DNA of 64,000 bases from Methylibium rhizosphaerae (GTDB taxonomy: Bacteria; Pseudomonadota; Gammaproteobacteria; Burkholderiales; Burkholderiaceae_C): positions 62,001 through 126,000 of the forward strand of contig NZ_SWAR01000023.1 in the NCBI RefSeq assembly GCF_006386545.1. The letters run 5' to 3'. Positions 8,938 through 17,566 of this stretch are shown here, one piece after another. The position numbers were made by a program, and so were the translations under genes. Position 1 is the first letter of the stretch. Every line of letters starts with the position of its first letter. Under the pieces are notes generated by a model. It did not search any database and was not told where the DNA came from. It saw nothing but the letters and a program-made list of their open reading frames with translations.

Positions 8938-10329
8938 ATGTTCTACGCAGCGGCCTTCGCGATCTTCGCCGTCGTCTGCACGGTGTTCGCCTTCAAGCGC
9001 CATCCGGTCTGGGGCCTGTACTTCTACATGGCCACCATCTTCGTGTTCCCGCCCGGGCGCTGGTGGGGCGTGTTCTTCGGCGGCATGCGCTGGGCGCTGT
9101 TCTCGGCACTGGTCACCGCACTCGCCATCGCCTTCCACAAGGGCAAGCTGCGCGACAAGCCGCTGTGGCTGTCGAACGGCGCGGCGGTGCTGCTGGCGCT
9201 GTATGCCGCCTGGATGTGGCTGCAGACGCCGCTCGCGCTCGACGTGCCCGACCACCTGAACGGCACGGTGCTGTACAGCAAGTACCTGCTGGCCTTCTGG
9301 TTCGTCTACCGCATCGCCGACACCAAGGAGAGCCTGCGCGACGTGATGTTCGGCCACCTGATGGGCTGCGCGCTGCTCGGCGTCTTCGCGTACACCACCG
9401 GCCGTGACGGCAACCGCCTCGACGGCGTGGGCGGCCCCGGCATCGACGACTCCAACACGCTGGGCATGTACCTCGTCACCGGGCTCATGGTGGGGGTGGG
9501 GCTCGTGCTCACGCAGAAGGGCTGGCGGCGCTGGTTCGCGCTCTTCTGCATGGCCCTGGCGGCCGAAGGCTTCGTGCTGGCCAACAGCCGCGGCTCCTTC
9601 CTCGGCCTGGTGGCTGGCGGGCTGGTCATCATGATGTGCAAGGCCAAGACCCACCGCCGCCTGTTCTGGGCTTTTGCGGCCGCCGGGGTGGTGGGCCTGT
9701 TCTCCATCCTCGACGAACACTTCATCGACCGCATGTTCACCATCGGCGATGTCACCTCGCAGGAAGAAGACGCCGACACCAGCGCCCGCTCGCGCGTGGT
9801 GGTGGCCGAGGCGCAGCTGAAGATGTTCGCCGACCATCCCATCGGCGTGGGGCACCGCGGCACCGCGGTGCTCAGCACGAAATACCTCGACCCGAAATGG
9901 CTCACGGTGGACGCGAGCGGCGACCCGTCTTCGGCCGCCCGGTCGTCGCACAACACCTTCCTGAGCGCGCTGGTCGAGCAGGGCATCCTCGGCGCCATCC
10001 TGTTCCTGAGCCTGGTGCTGTGGATCGTGGCGGCCGGCCTGCGGGTGCGGCGAATGCGCGGGCCGCAGCACGACCCCGAGCTCGCCACCCTGGGCGCTTC
10101 CATCGTCGGTGGGCTGATGGTGATCCTGGTGTCGGGCAACACGGCCGACTACCTGCTCGCCGAGAACCAGTTCTGGCTGCTCGCGTTGCTGGTGTCGGTG
10201 CTGCAGATGAACTCACCCGAAAGCAAGCGGTCCGGCTTCGCGCGTGCCGCGCCAGCCGGCCAGCGGCCGCCGGCCCCGACGCGAACTCCCGAGTTCGCCC
10301 GACCGCAACACCAGCCACAACAACGATGA
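8938..10329 (+). CDS. O-antigen ligase/polymerase family membrane protein
   Basis: A 463-residue polytopic membrane protein, with hydrophobic segments from the N-terminus (MFYAAAFAIFAVVC) onward, in the Wzy/WaaL-like O-antigen ligase superfamily. The characteristic C-terminal periplasmic region is visible: ARSSHNTFLSALVEQG carries the conserved histidine and is followed by a membrane helix. XrtA loci usually encode a putative O-glycosylation ligase of this type. Its job is either to polymerise undecaprenyl-linked repeat units or to transfer glycan to an acceptor. The C-terminal tail after about residue 425 is polar and Pro/Gln-rich. The stop overlaps the deacetylase start. Confidence 0.85.
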   Translation: MFYAAAFAIFAVVCTVFAFKRHPVWGLYFYMATIFVFPPGRWWGVFFGGMRWALFSALVTALAIAFHKGKLRDKPLWLSNGAAVLLALYAAWMWLQTPLALDVPDHLNGTVLYSKYLLAFWFVYRIADTKESLRDVMFGHLMGCALLGVFAYTTGRDGNRLDGVGGPGIDDSNTLGMYLVTGLMVGVGLVLTQKGWRRWFALFCMALAAEGFVLANSRGSFLGLVAGGLVIMMCKAKTHRRLFWAFAAAGVVGLFSILDEHFIDRMFTIGDVTSQEEDADTSARSRVVVAEAQLKMFADHPIGVGHRGTAVLSTKYLDPKWLTVDASGDPSSAARSSHNTFLSALVEQGILGAILFLSLVLWIVAAGLRVRRMRGPQHDPELATLGASIVGGLMVILVSGNTADYLLAENQFWLLALLVSVLQMNSPESKRSGFARAAPAGQRPPAPTRTPEFARPQHQPQQR

Positions 10330-11288
10330 TGCTGCGCCTTCCTCTTTCCGTCGCCTCGCCCGCCGGCGCGCGCGGCCGCCTGAGCATCCTGATCTTCCAT
10401 CGCGTGCTGCCCGCACCGGACCCGCTGTTCCCGGACCTGCCCGATGCCGCCGCGTTCGAGACCCGCATGCGCTGGGTGCGCGACTGGTTCAACGTGCTGC
10501 CGCTGGGCGAAGCGGTCGAGCGGCTGTATGCCGGGACCATCCCGCGGCGCGCACTGGCCATCACCTTCGACGACGGCTATGCCGACAACGAGGAGCTGGC
10601 TGCGCCGATCCTGAAGCGGCTGGGCATGAGCGCCACGTTTTTCGTCTCCACCGGCTTCCTGGGCGGCGGCTGCATGTGGAACGACCGGGTCATCGAAGCG
10701 GTACGCGCCTGCGAGCAGCCGGTGCTCGACCTGCACGCCATCGGCCTGGACGTCTATCCGGTGGCCACTGCCGCCGAGCGGCGGCAGGCCATCGACTTGG
10801 TGCTGGGCCGCATCAAGCACCTCGACCAGGCGCAGCGCCAGGCCACCGCCGATGCCATCGTGGTGGCCGCCGGCAACAAGCCCTCGCCGCCGCTGATGAT
10901 GCAGCCGCAGCAGGTGCGCAGCCTGCGGGCCATGGGCATGGAGGTGGGCGCGCACACTGTGACGCACCCTATCCTCACCCGCCTGGGCGCCGACGCGGCC
11001 TGGGCCGAGATGCATGAAGGCAAGGCCGCTCTGGAGGCCATGCTCGGCGAGCCGGTGGAGCTGTTCGCCTACCCGAACGGCGTGCCGCAGCAGGACTACG
11101 CGGCCGAGCATGCGGCCATGGCCAAGGCCTGCGGCTTCAAGGCCGCGGTGTCCACCGCCTGGGGAGCGGCCTCGATGCGGTCCGACCGCTTCCAGCTGCC
11201 GCGCTTCACGCCGTGGGACCGCAGCCGGCTGCGCTACGGCGCACGGCTGCTGACCAACTTCAAGCGCGCGGAGGCGCGCGCCGCCTGA
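10326..11288 (+). CDS. Polysaccharide deacetylase (NodB fold)
   Basis: A 320-residue NodB-type carbohydrate esterase. The metal-binding motifs are clear: ITFDDGYADN supplies the Asp-Asp pair and GAHTVTHPILTRL the two histidines. No convincing signal peptide is present (MMLRLPLSVASPAGARGRLS), so it may act in the cytoplasm or at the membrane on lipid-linked intermediates. The family hydrolyses N- or O-acetyl groups. The ATG lies within the stop of the upstream ligase gene (ATGA). It is the last gene of the + strand operon; the next gene converges with only 24 bp between the two stops. Confidence 0.9.
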   Translation: MMLRLPLSVASPAGARGRLSILIFHRVLPAPDPLFPDLPDAAAFETRMRWVRDWFNVLPLGEAVERLYAGTIPRRALAITFDDGYADNEELAAPILKRLGMSATFFVSTGFLGGGCMWNDRVIEAVRACEQPVLDLHAIGLDVYPVATAAERRQAIDLVLGRIKHLDQAQRQATADAIVVAAGNKPSPPLMMQPQQVRSLRAMGMEVGAHTVTHPILTRLGADAAWAEMHEGKAALEAMLGEPVELFAYPNGVPQQDYAAEHAAMAKACGFKAAVSTAWGAASMRSDRFQLPRFTPWDRSRLRYGARLLTNFKRAEARAA

Positions 11289-11312
11289 CCCTGCTGCGCC
11301 CCGCCGGGCCGT

Positions 11313-13154
11313 TCAGAGCTTGCGGGAGTCGAGCCACAGGCCCAGCATCATGAGGATCCACACCATGGTGCCGAAGTAGCCCGGGTGTTCCTTCAGCTTC
11401 ACGTCGAGCAGCTGGTTCACGAACTGCGGCCGCACGATGCCGCGCGGCTTGAGCAGGTTGATGCTGTCGACCGCGAGGTCGAGCAGCGGCTTGTGCTCCA
11501 GCAGCCAGTGGCCCACCGGCAGGCCGAAGCCGTGCTTCTGCTTGGTGATGATTTCCGGCGGCAGGAAGTCGAGCAGCGCCTGCTTGAAGAACCAGCGCAG
11601 CTTGGTGCCGCGCAGCTTGAGGTCCGAAGGCAGCTGGCGCGAGAAGTCGATGATGCGGTCGTCCAGCAGCGGGAAGGTCACGTCCACGCCGGCCAGGTTG
11701 CACATGTGCGTCACCTTCGGCAGGTCGCCGTCGGCCAGGATGAAGCGCAGGTCGATGCCCAGCATCTGGTTGATGAGGCTGTCGCCGGCGAACGGGGCAT
11801 GTGCCTCGGTGAGCAGCTGGCGAGGGTGGCCGGTGTCGATGGCTGCCTGGAACTCCGGCGTCAGCACCTCGCCCACGCCCAGGTGCTGCAGCAGGTTGTA
11901 GGACTCGTAGCGCGCCGGCATGGCGGGCCTGGCCTGCTCGACGTAGCTGCGCAGCTTGCGCAGCGGGGCCAGGGCGCCCACGCCCGGCAGCGACACCAGC
12001 GGCTCGATCAGGCCGCCGCGCAGCGCCGAGGGCACGCGCCCGTAGAGGCCGAGCAGGTGGTGCTTCGCATAACGCTCGTTGCCGCCGAACAGCTCGTCGC
12101 CGCCGTCGCCGGCCAGCATGCGCATCACGCCGTTCTCGCGGGCCACGCGGGCGCAGTGGTAGGCCGGCACCGCCGATGCGTTGCCGAACGGCTGGTCGTA
12201 GGAGGCTGCCACCTTGGGCAGCGTCTCGACCACGTCCTTCGGCGTCACGTAGTACTCGCGATGGTCGCAGCCGAAATGCCGGGCGGCGATGCGGGCGTAG
12301 GCGGTCTCGTCGTAGCCCGGCACGTCGAAGCCGATCGAGAAGGTGCGTGCGGGCTGGCCGCTCACCCGACCCAGCGTGCCGCTCACCGTGGAGCTGTCGG
12401 TGCCGCCGGACAGGAAGGCGCCGCTCGCAGCGCCGTCGGCCGCCTCGCGCACCGACGCCTGCAGCAGCTCGGTGAACTGGCGCTTCAGCTCGTCGACCGG
12501 CAGGTCGAGTTCCTCGGTGAAGCGCATGCGCCAGTAGGGCCGCGGCTGCGCCGCGGTGGAGCCGGCGCCGAACTCGATGCAGTGGCCGGGCGGCACACGT
12601 TGCATGTCGGCATACACCGTCTGCGGGCCCGGCACCACGTGGTAGTAGAGGTAGTCGTACAGCGCCTGCGACGACAGCGTGCGTTTCGCGCCGGGGAAGC
12701 CCGCCAGCAGGTCGAGCGTGGTGGCAAAGGCCAGCGCGTCGCCCACGCGGGTGTAGACCAACTGGTGCACGCCGATGCGGTCGACGGCCAGCAGCCCGCG
12801 CTGCCTGCGGCCGTCCCAGGCGGCGAGCGCGAAGTCGCCGCCGATGTCGGCCAGCGCCTCCTTGCCGCGGGTGATGAGGGCACGGGCCAGTTCGGCCAGG
12901 TCTGCATTGCGCGAGCCGCCCCCGCCCAGCAGTCGCGGGTGCCCGGCCACCGCGAGGAACAGGCCGTCGACCTCGACCAGGCGCGGCCGCGCCACGCTGC
13001 CGAAGACCGCCAGGCCTGCCGCCGGGAAGGCGCGGGACTCCACCGACTCCACCGGGATGGGGCTCGCGCCGAGCATGCGCTGCAGCACCTCGCCGGGTGC
13101 TGCGCCTGCGCCGTCGGCAGCGCCTTCCGTGAACCAACCGCAAAGCCCTCTCAT
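11313..13154 (-). CDS. Asparagine synthase-like protein lacking the glutaminase cysteine
   Basis: A 613-residue AsnB-fold protein. The N-terminus reads MRGLCGWF where active glutaminases have MCGI, so the position-2 nucleophile is Arg and the nearest Cys is residue 5. The CNGEIYN glutamine-binding motif is also absent; the equivalent stretch reads LAVAGHPRLL. The synthetase half is intact: FLSGGTDSS (SGG at 249-251), AGDGGDELFGG and the C-terminal KQKHGFGLPVG. This pattern fits ATP-dependent amide formation with ammonia or a free amine, as in the beta-lactam synthetase branch, rather than glutamine hydrolysis; that is inference. It follows the hydrolase gene by 8 bp and is last in the ACP operon. 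Confidence 0.88.
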   Translation of the reverse strand: MRGLCGWFTEGAADGAGAAPGEVLQRMLGASPIPVESVESRAFPAAGLAVFGSVARPRLVEVDGLFLAVAGHPRLLGGGGSRNADLAELARALITRGKEALADIGGDFALAAWDGRRQRGLLAVDRIGVHQLVYTRVGDALAFATTLDLLAGFPGAKRTLSSQALYDYLYYHVVPGPQTVYADMQRVPPGHCIEFGAGSTAAQPRPYWRMRFTEELDLPVDELKRQFTELLQASVREAADGAASGAFLSGGTDSSTVSGTLGRVSGQPARTFSIGFDVPGYDETAYARIAARHFGCDHREYYVTPKDVVETLPKVAASYDQPFGNASAVPAYHCARVARENGVMRMLAGDGGDELFGGNERYAKHHLLGLYGRVPSALRGGLIEPLVSLPGVGALAPLRKLRSYVEQARPAMPARYESYNLLQHLGVGEVLTPEFQAAIDTGHPRQLLTEAHAPFAGDSLINQMLGIDLRFILADGDLPKVTHMCNLAGVDVTFPLLDDRIIDFSRQLPSDLKLRGTKLRWFFKQALLDFLPPEIITKQKHGFGLPVGHWLLEHKPLLDLAVDSINLLKPRGIVRPQFVNQLLDVKLKEHPGYFGTMVWILMMLGLWLDSRKL

Positions 13155-13162
13155 GCTCGCCC

Positions 13163-14059
13163 TCACTGAGTTTGTTGTCGCGTGCCCAGCGTCCTGAGCC
13201 AGGCCAGCGTTTCGTCTTCGACGCGCTGCAGCCAGCTGCGGGTCGAGAAGGTGTGATCCGACTCCGGCAGGTCCACGCGGTGGATGTTGGGCTTGTCCAG
13301 CAGGCCCTTCCAGGCGGCATCGGAGGCCGCGTACTGCAGGAACTCCTTGGCGGTCAGGTCGTTGCCGCTCAGCACCAGCAGCACCCCGCCGCGAAAGCGC
13401 GCCAGGCCGCGTGCCATGCGCGTCTGGAACGAGGCATGGTCCGCCGGGCTGCTTTTCAGGTAGTGCCGGCGCGCGCCTTTCAGGTTGTCGAGCAGCGAGC
13501 GCAGCGAGTCGCGCCAGTCGATGCCGCCGCGCAGCAGCTTGGCCCAGAACTCGCGCTGCAGCAGCCGCGCGCCGTAGTAGTGCTTGACCTGCGCCACCGC
13601 CAGCGTGGCTTCGCTGCGGGCCCAGGGGTTGGCGGCCACGATGCCCGCCACGCGCGCGTCTTCGGTGGCGAACATCAGCGCCGCCGAAGCGGCATCGCAC
13701 AGCCCCCACACCACGACCTGGCGCACGCCGGGGCAGGTGCCCCACATCGCGTCGACCGCTGCGCGCAGGTCAGGGCCGGCGCCTTCGAAGCTGCGCTGGT
13801 CACCTGGGCTGTCGCCCATGCCGCGGTAGTCGAAGCGCAGCACCGGGTAGCCGGCGGCGGCCAGCCGGCGCGCGAGCAGCACGAACTGCCGGTGACTGCC
13901 CACACGGTATTGCGGCCCGCCCACCGCGATGACCACCGCAGTGGTCGCCTGCGCCACGCCCGCCGGCGGGCGCGAGACGATGCCCCACAGCGAGCAGCCC
14001 TCGCATTCGAAGCCCAGCACTTCCTCGATCGGGCCGGCTGATGGCGTTGCCTCAGCCAT
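13163..14059 (-). CDS. Exosortase A system-associated alpha/beta hydrolase 1
   Basis: A 298-residue alpha/beta hydrolase matching my memory of the TIGR03100 family, notably GGPQYRVGSHRQF and LRFDYRGMGDS. The nucleophile elbow reads GLCDA, so Cys121 replaces the usual serine; SGNDLTAKEF and SDHTFS can supply the acid and histidine. A thiol hydrolase or acyl transferase acting on an ACP thioester would fit. I chose the start at 14059 because GGAG lies 6 nt before that ATG; an in-frame ATG at 14071 is the alternative. It overlaps the upstream hydrolase gene by 8 bp. The family has no proven function. Confidence 0.88.
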   Translation of the reverse strand: MAEATPSAGPIEEVLGFECEGCSLWGIVSRPPAGVAQATTAVVIAVGGPQYRVGSHRQFVLLARRLAAAGYPVLRFDYRGMGDSPGDQRSFEGAGPDLRAAVDAMWGTCPGVRQVVVWGLCDAASAALMFATEDARVAGIVAANPWARSEATLAVAQVKHYYGARLLQREFWAKLLRGGIDWRDSLRSLLDNLKGARRHYLKSSPADHASFQTRMARGLARFRGGVLLVLSGNDLTAKEFLQYAASDAAWKGLLDKPNIHRVDLPESDHTFSTRSWLQRVEDETLAWLRTLGTRQQTQ

Positions 14060-14954
14060 GAGCAGCTCCATGGGCCAGCCCGCCGCTGCCGGCGGCGAGC
14101 AGCGTTGCCGCCCCGCGCGACGAGGGCGGCGCGGCATTCATGCAGGCGCGGCTGCGTTGCAGCAGCGCCTCGCACGCCTCGATTTCCTGGGTCTGCCAGA
14201 ACAGCGGCCCGTGCAGCGCCTCCAGCTCCACGTTCACGCCGCGCTCTCGCAGGCGGTCAGCGGTGCGGGTGGCGGCAGGGGAGGGCTCGGGGTGTTCGTC
14301 GGCCGACAGCTCGAACCACACCACGCGAGCGGCAAAACCTGCCGGCAGGTCGAAGCCCGCCTGGTCGAGGCCGCCGGCGAGGGCGGGCGAGAGTTCGTAG
14401 CCGCCCACCTCCACGGTGTGGCCGGAGCGCAGCATCTGGGCCGGCGTCTGCTGTTCGCCCGAGCCCTTGGCCGAACCGACGATGCGGGCGCCGGCATGCA
14501 GGCGCAGGAACTGCTGCAGGTGCTGTGCGCCCGACACCGCGGGCTGCCACAGCAGCAGGTTCACCTGGGGGCGCCGCGCCAGCAGGGGCGGCGCGAGCAG
14601 GGCTCCGCCGCGCAGGCACCACAGCCAGGTGGGCGCCGCGGAGCCGTCGAGGGGTGAGAGCTCGGCCTCGAGGTCTTCGATCCATTCGGCCCAGCTCGCA
14701 TCGCGGAATTCGCCGGCGCTGTCGCCGCAGCCGGCGAGGTCGCGTTGCACCACGCGCCACCCGTCGGCGGCGAGGCCGCGGGCGAGCAGCGCGCACATGC
14801 GCCGCGACTTGTTCATCTCTTCTGCGAAGGCATGCGCCAGCACCACGGTGCCGCGCGCCTTGCCGCCGGCCGGCTCGCTGACCAGCCTGAACCGCAGGCC
14901 CGTGGCGCCGGCGACGAAGGCCGCCGACTGGACCACCGGTTGCGCGGGATTCAC
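14052..14954 (-). CDS. Exosortase A system-associated hydrolase 2
   Basis: A 300-residue alpha/beta-hydrolase-fold protein of the TIGR03101 type, recognised by VVLAHAFAEEMNKSRRMC (about residues 37-54) and the GCGDSAGEF strand. The nucleophile-elbow position reads CLRGG, with Arg115 in place of a nucleophile, so catalysis of the ordinary serine-hydrolase kind looks unlikely. The GTG start overlaps the ACP stop (GTGA), which implies coupled translation from the carrier protein gene. The family always travels with XrtA loci but its role is unknown. It could be a non-catalytic partner of hydrolase 1 or a carrier-protein-binding factor; both are guesses. Confidence 0.85.
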   Translation of the reverse strand: MNPAQPVVQSAAFVAGATGLRFRLVSEPAGGKARGTVVLAHAFAEEMNKSRRMCALLARGLAADGWRVVQRDLAGCGDSAGEFRDASWAEWIEDLEAELSPLDGSAAPTWLWCLRGGALLAPPLLARRPQVNLLLWQPAVSGAQHLQQFLRLHAGARIVGSAKGSGEQQTPAQMLRSGHTVEVGGYELSPALAGGLDQAGFDLPAGFAARVVWFELSADEHPEPSPAATRTADRLRERGVNVELEALHGPLFWQTQEIEACEALLQRSRACMNAAPPSSRGAATLLAAGSGGLAHGAAHG

Positions 14955-15196
14955 AGCTTGGACTGCACGAAGTCGACGAGGCTGCTCACCGACGCGAAGG
15001 TGCGTCCGTCGACCTCGTCGTCGTCCACCACGATGCCGAAGCGTTCTTCGAGCGCGGTGAGGATGGACACCACCGCCATCGAGTCGAGCTCGGCGATGCT
15101 GCCCAGCAGCGCGGTGCTGCCGGTGAGCTCGACGCCCGAGGCTTCGAGGTTCAGAACCGACCGCAAGGTCTTGATGACTTCCTGTTCGACGTTCAC
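14951..15196 (-). CDS. Acyl carrier protein
   Basis: An 81-residue stand-alone carrier protein. The phosphopantetheine attachment serine is Ser39 in the ELDSMAV motif, and the overall size and acidic character fit a four-helix ACP. It heads the minus-strand operon ACP - hydrolase 2 - hydrolase 1 - AsnB-like protein, with stop/start overlap to hydrolase 2. That setting argues against a fatty-acid-synthesis AcpP (no fab genes nearby) and for a dedicated carrier. The likely charging enzyme is the AMP-forming ligase at 39209, about 24 kb away on the other strand. The bound acyl or amino-acyl group is unknown. Confidence 0.92.
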   Translation of the reverse strand: MNVEQEVIKTLRSVLNLEASGVELTGSTALLGSIAELDSMAVVSILTALEERFGIVVDDDEVDGRTFASVSSLVDFVQSKL

Positions 15197-15278
15197 AGCG
15201 TGGATCCAATCGGTTGCCTGGCGAGCCCCGCGCCGGGCGCTGCGGTGCAGCGGTTTGCAGGGCCTTCAGAAGAGCGAG

Positions 15279-15284
15279 ATTGTA
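15279..15284 (-). promoter_or_regulatory. -10-like hexamer upstream of the ACP operon
   Basis: On the minus strand this reads TACAAT, about 82 nt upstream of the ACP start. No good -35 hexamer is seen at 16-18 bp spacing (about 15302-15307 reads GTGGTC), so it may depend on an activator or be chance. Confidence 0.3.
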
Positions 15285-15303
15285 GGGAGCCACCCCCTTG
15301 CGA

Positions 15304-15322
15304 CCACCCCTCGCACGGGTGG
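15304..15322 (-). terminator. Hairpin after the pyruvyltransferase gene
   Basis: CCACCC/GGGTGG arms (15304-15309 and 15317-15322) begin 9 bp beyond the stop of the minus-strand gene at 15331. No T-run follows, so it could pause or protect transcript ends rather than terminate in the classical intrinsic way. Confidence 0.3.
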
Positions 15323-15330
15323 TGCGGGTG

Positions 15331-16587
15331 TCATCGGCCGGCGGCCGGAATGAGTGCAGCGAGCCGGTCGAAGCGCAGGTCGAGCTGCGCACGGAACTCG
15401 GCGGTCTTGTAGCGGATGTGGGCGCGCAGGGCGTCCTGTTCGTGCAGCGCCCGGTCGATGCGGGCCTGCAGGTGCTCGGCCTGCACGTCGTGCATGTCGA
15501 GCAGGTAGTCGCCCAGGCCGATGTCCAGCATCTGGCGCTGTACCTTGCGCGCGTAGGACACCGCCACCACCGGCGCGCCGGCCACCAGCGCGAGGATCAC
15601 CGCATGCAGCCGGGAGCCGACCACCACCAGTGCATCGGCCACTTCATGCATGTATTCGTCCACCGTCCTCGCGTCCATCACGCGGGTGGCGGCAACGTCG
15701 CCCTTCATGCGTTCCTTCACGCGATCGATGATGGGCGGGTCCATGCGGGTCTGGGAGCAGACGAAACGCACCTCCACCGATTGGCGCTGCAGGTGGTCGG
15801 CCGCGGCGGCCAGTGCCGCGAGATAGGCCTCGTAGGGCTCTATGCCGCCTGGCCAGGCGTTGCGGGCGATCGGGCTGATGACCGCGAAGCGGCCGGAGGC
15901 CGCGTGCGCCGGGGGCGGCTGCAGGTGGAAGGCCGGGTCGGGACAGACGTCGATGTCGGCCTGCAGGCCCATCGCACGCAGGGCGTCGAGCGAGCCGGCG
16001 TCGCGCAGCACCCGCATCTGCGCGCGCTGCAGGGCCTGCTTGCAGAAGGCGGTGCCCAGCCGCGTGAGCAGCTGGTCGACGCCGACGCCGAACACCGCAG
16101 CCGGCTTGTGCTGGCGCTGTGCCGCGGCGGTCCAGGCGAGCAGGCGGAAGGGCTGTTCCCAGGGGCCGCCCCAGAAGTCGTCGATCTGCCCGCTGCCCGA
16201 CACCAGCAGCATGTCGAGCTCGCGCATCTGGCGGTGGATGCGCCAGGCGGACAGGCAGCGCGCCACCGGAGCGGGCAGCCGATCGAAGGTGATGCCGGCA
16301 TCGGCGGCGGCCGGCACCGCCTGCACCGAGCCGTTGACGTGCGGCACCAGCATGCCGTGCTCGCAGGACAGGTGGCGCGCACGGATGCCGAAGGTGCGCA
16401 CTGCGTCTTCGGGCGCGGTGCACAGCCCTATGAATTCGAGCTCGGGACGGCGCGCGGTGAGCGCCTGCATGACGGCCATCTGGATCGCGGTGTCGCCCAG
16501 GTTGGCGCTGGCATACATGCCCAGCAGGCCGACGCGCACGCGCGCCTCGGGCCGCGGGCCGGCCGACAGTTGAAGAGGGTGGATCAT
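15331..16587 (-). CDS. Polysaccharide pyruvyl transferase family protein
   Basis: A 418-residue protein with the hallmarks of the polysaccharide pyruvyltransferase (CsaB/WcaK-like) family. Near the N-terminus is GLLGMYASANLGDTAIQ, the G.xxNxGD motif; the C-terminal part has VVVGSRLHAVILALVAGAP, the conserved SRLHxxI motif. Enzymes of the family place a ketal pyruvate on a glycan hydroxyl pair using phosphoenolpyruvate; some homologues serve other transfers. The start is set by a 4-bp ATGA overlap with the GT2 gene just upstream. A pyruvate ketal would add negative charge to the polymer. No signal or membrane segment, so cytoplasmic. Confidence 0.85.
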   Translation of the reverse strand: MIHPLQLSAGPRPEARVRVGLLGMYASANLGDTAIQMAVMQALTARRPELEFIGLCTAPEDAVRTFGIRARHLSCEHGMLVPHVNGSVQAVPAAADAGITFDRLPAPVARCLSAWRIHRQMRELDMLLVSGSGQIDDFWGGPWEQPFRLLAWTAAAQRQHKPAAVFGVGVDQLLTRLGTAFCKQALQRAQMRVLRDAGSLDALRAMGLQADIDVCPDPAFHLQPPPAHAASGRFAVISPIARNAWPGGIEPYEAYLAALAAAADHLQRQSVEVRFVCSQTRMDPPIIDRVKERMKGDVAATRVMDARTVDEYMHEVADALVVVGSRLHAVILALVAGAPVVAVSYARKVQRQMLDIGLGDYLLDMHDVQAEHLQARIDRALHEQDALRAHIRYKTAEFRAQLDLRFDRLAALIPAAGR

Positions 16588-17471
16588 GGTGCGGGCTGCG
16601 GGCCGACCGCCGAGCGCATTTCGCGCCACAGGTGGGTGCGGTCCCAGGCCAGGAGCCGCAGCGCGGTGCGGAACGCCTTGAGCTTCTCGTTGAACCCGAT
16701 CGGCGCACGCGCGATGCAGCAGAAGTTGTCGAGGTGGCGCCGGCCGTGGATGAAGCGCATGGGCGCCCGGGCCAGCGGGTCGTAGACCCGCTGGATCTGC
16801 AGCGGCGTCAGCATGGAAGTGAAGGTGCCCTTGCCCTGGCGGCGGTGGAGCAGCACGTCGGGCAGGAGCTTCAGGCGGCCGTGCAGCGCGAGCTCGGACA
16901 TCAGCGCCATGTCGCCCGACGGGTAGAGGCGGTCGAGCCCGGTCTTGCGCAGCACCTCGGTTCGCACCACGCCGCACATCGCGTTGTTGAGCGTCATGCC
17001 GGTGCACACCGCGGTGAAGCGCTCGCTGGGGGCGGGCATCTGCACGTCGATGTCACCCTGGAACACCTCGATGGGGCGTTCGGTTTCATCCATCAGCTGC
17101 GTGTGGCCATAGCACAGGACGATGCCCGGGTCGGCCTCCAGCACGTCGACGCAGCGCTGCAGCATGGTGGGTGCGTGCAGGTCGTTGGCGGTCGCCCATT
17201 TGAAATAGCGGCCGCGCGCCAGCTCGACCAGGCAGTTCCAGTTGCGGGGGGCGCCGATGTTCTGCGGGTGGCGCACGTAGCGCACGCGCGCGTCGCGCAG
17301 CGCCAGCGCCTCGCACAGCGCCTGGGTGCCGTCGGTTGAGGCGTTGTCGGCAATGATGAGCTCGAAGTCCGGCAGCGACTGGGCCAGCAGCGACTCGACG
17401 GCCCGCGCCAGGAAGCGCTCGCCGTTGTAGACGGGGATGCCGATGGAGACGAGCGGAGCCGGGGACGTCAT
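16584..17471 (-). CDS. Glycosyltransferase family 2
   Basis: A 295-residue GT-A glycosyltransferase. The N-terminal signature VSIGIPVYNGERFLARAVES is followed by IIADNASTDGT and, near residue 95, KWATANDLHAPT in the place of the DxD metal site. No membrane helices are visible. The family transfers sugars from nucleotide donors with inversion. It is the first gene of a two-gene minus-strand unit with the pyruvyltransferase, and diverges from the CDP-sugar operon across 180 bp carrying several palindromes. Donor sugar unknown; co-regulation with the CDP-sugar genes is plausible from the shared intergenic region. Confidence 0.88.
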   Translation of the reverse strand: MTSPAPLVSIGIPVYNGERFLARAVESLLAQSLPDFELIIADNASTDGTQALCEALALRDARVRYVRHPQNIGAPRNWNCLVELARGRYFKWATANDLHAPTMLQRCVDVLEADPGIVLCYGHTQLMDETERPIEVFQGDIDVQMPAPSERFTAVCTGMTLNNAMCGVVRTEVLRKTGLDRLYPSGDMALMSELALHGRLKLLPDVLLHRRQGKGTFTSMLTPLQIQRVYDPLARAPMRFIHGRRHLDNFCCIARAPIGFNEKLKAFRTALRLLAWDRTHLWREMRSAVGPQPAP

Positions 17472-17566
17472 TGTTCTTGCGACTTTCGCTCGCGGGAAAG
17501 CCTGTCAGCGAAGACTGCTTCGATATGAGTTCAGTCTAGCAAGCGACCCCGCCAGGAGTGCACAAA

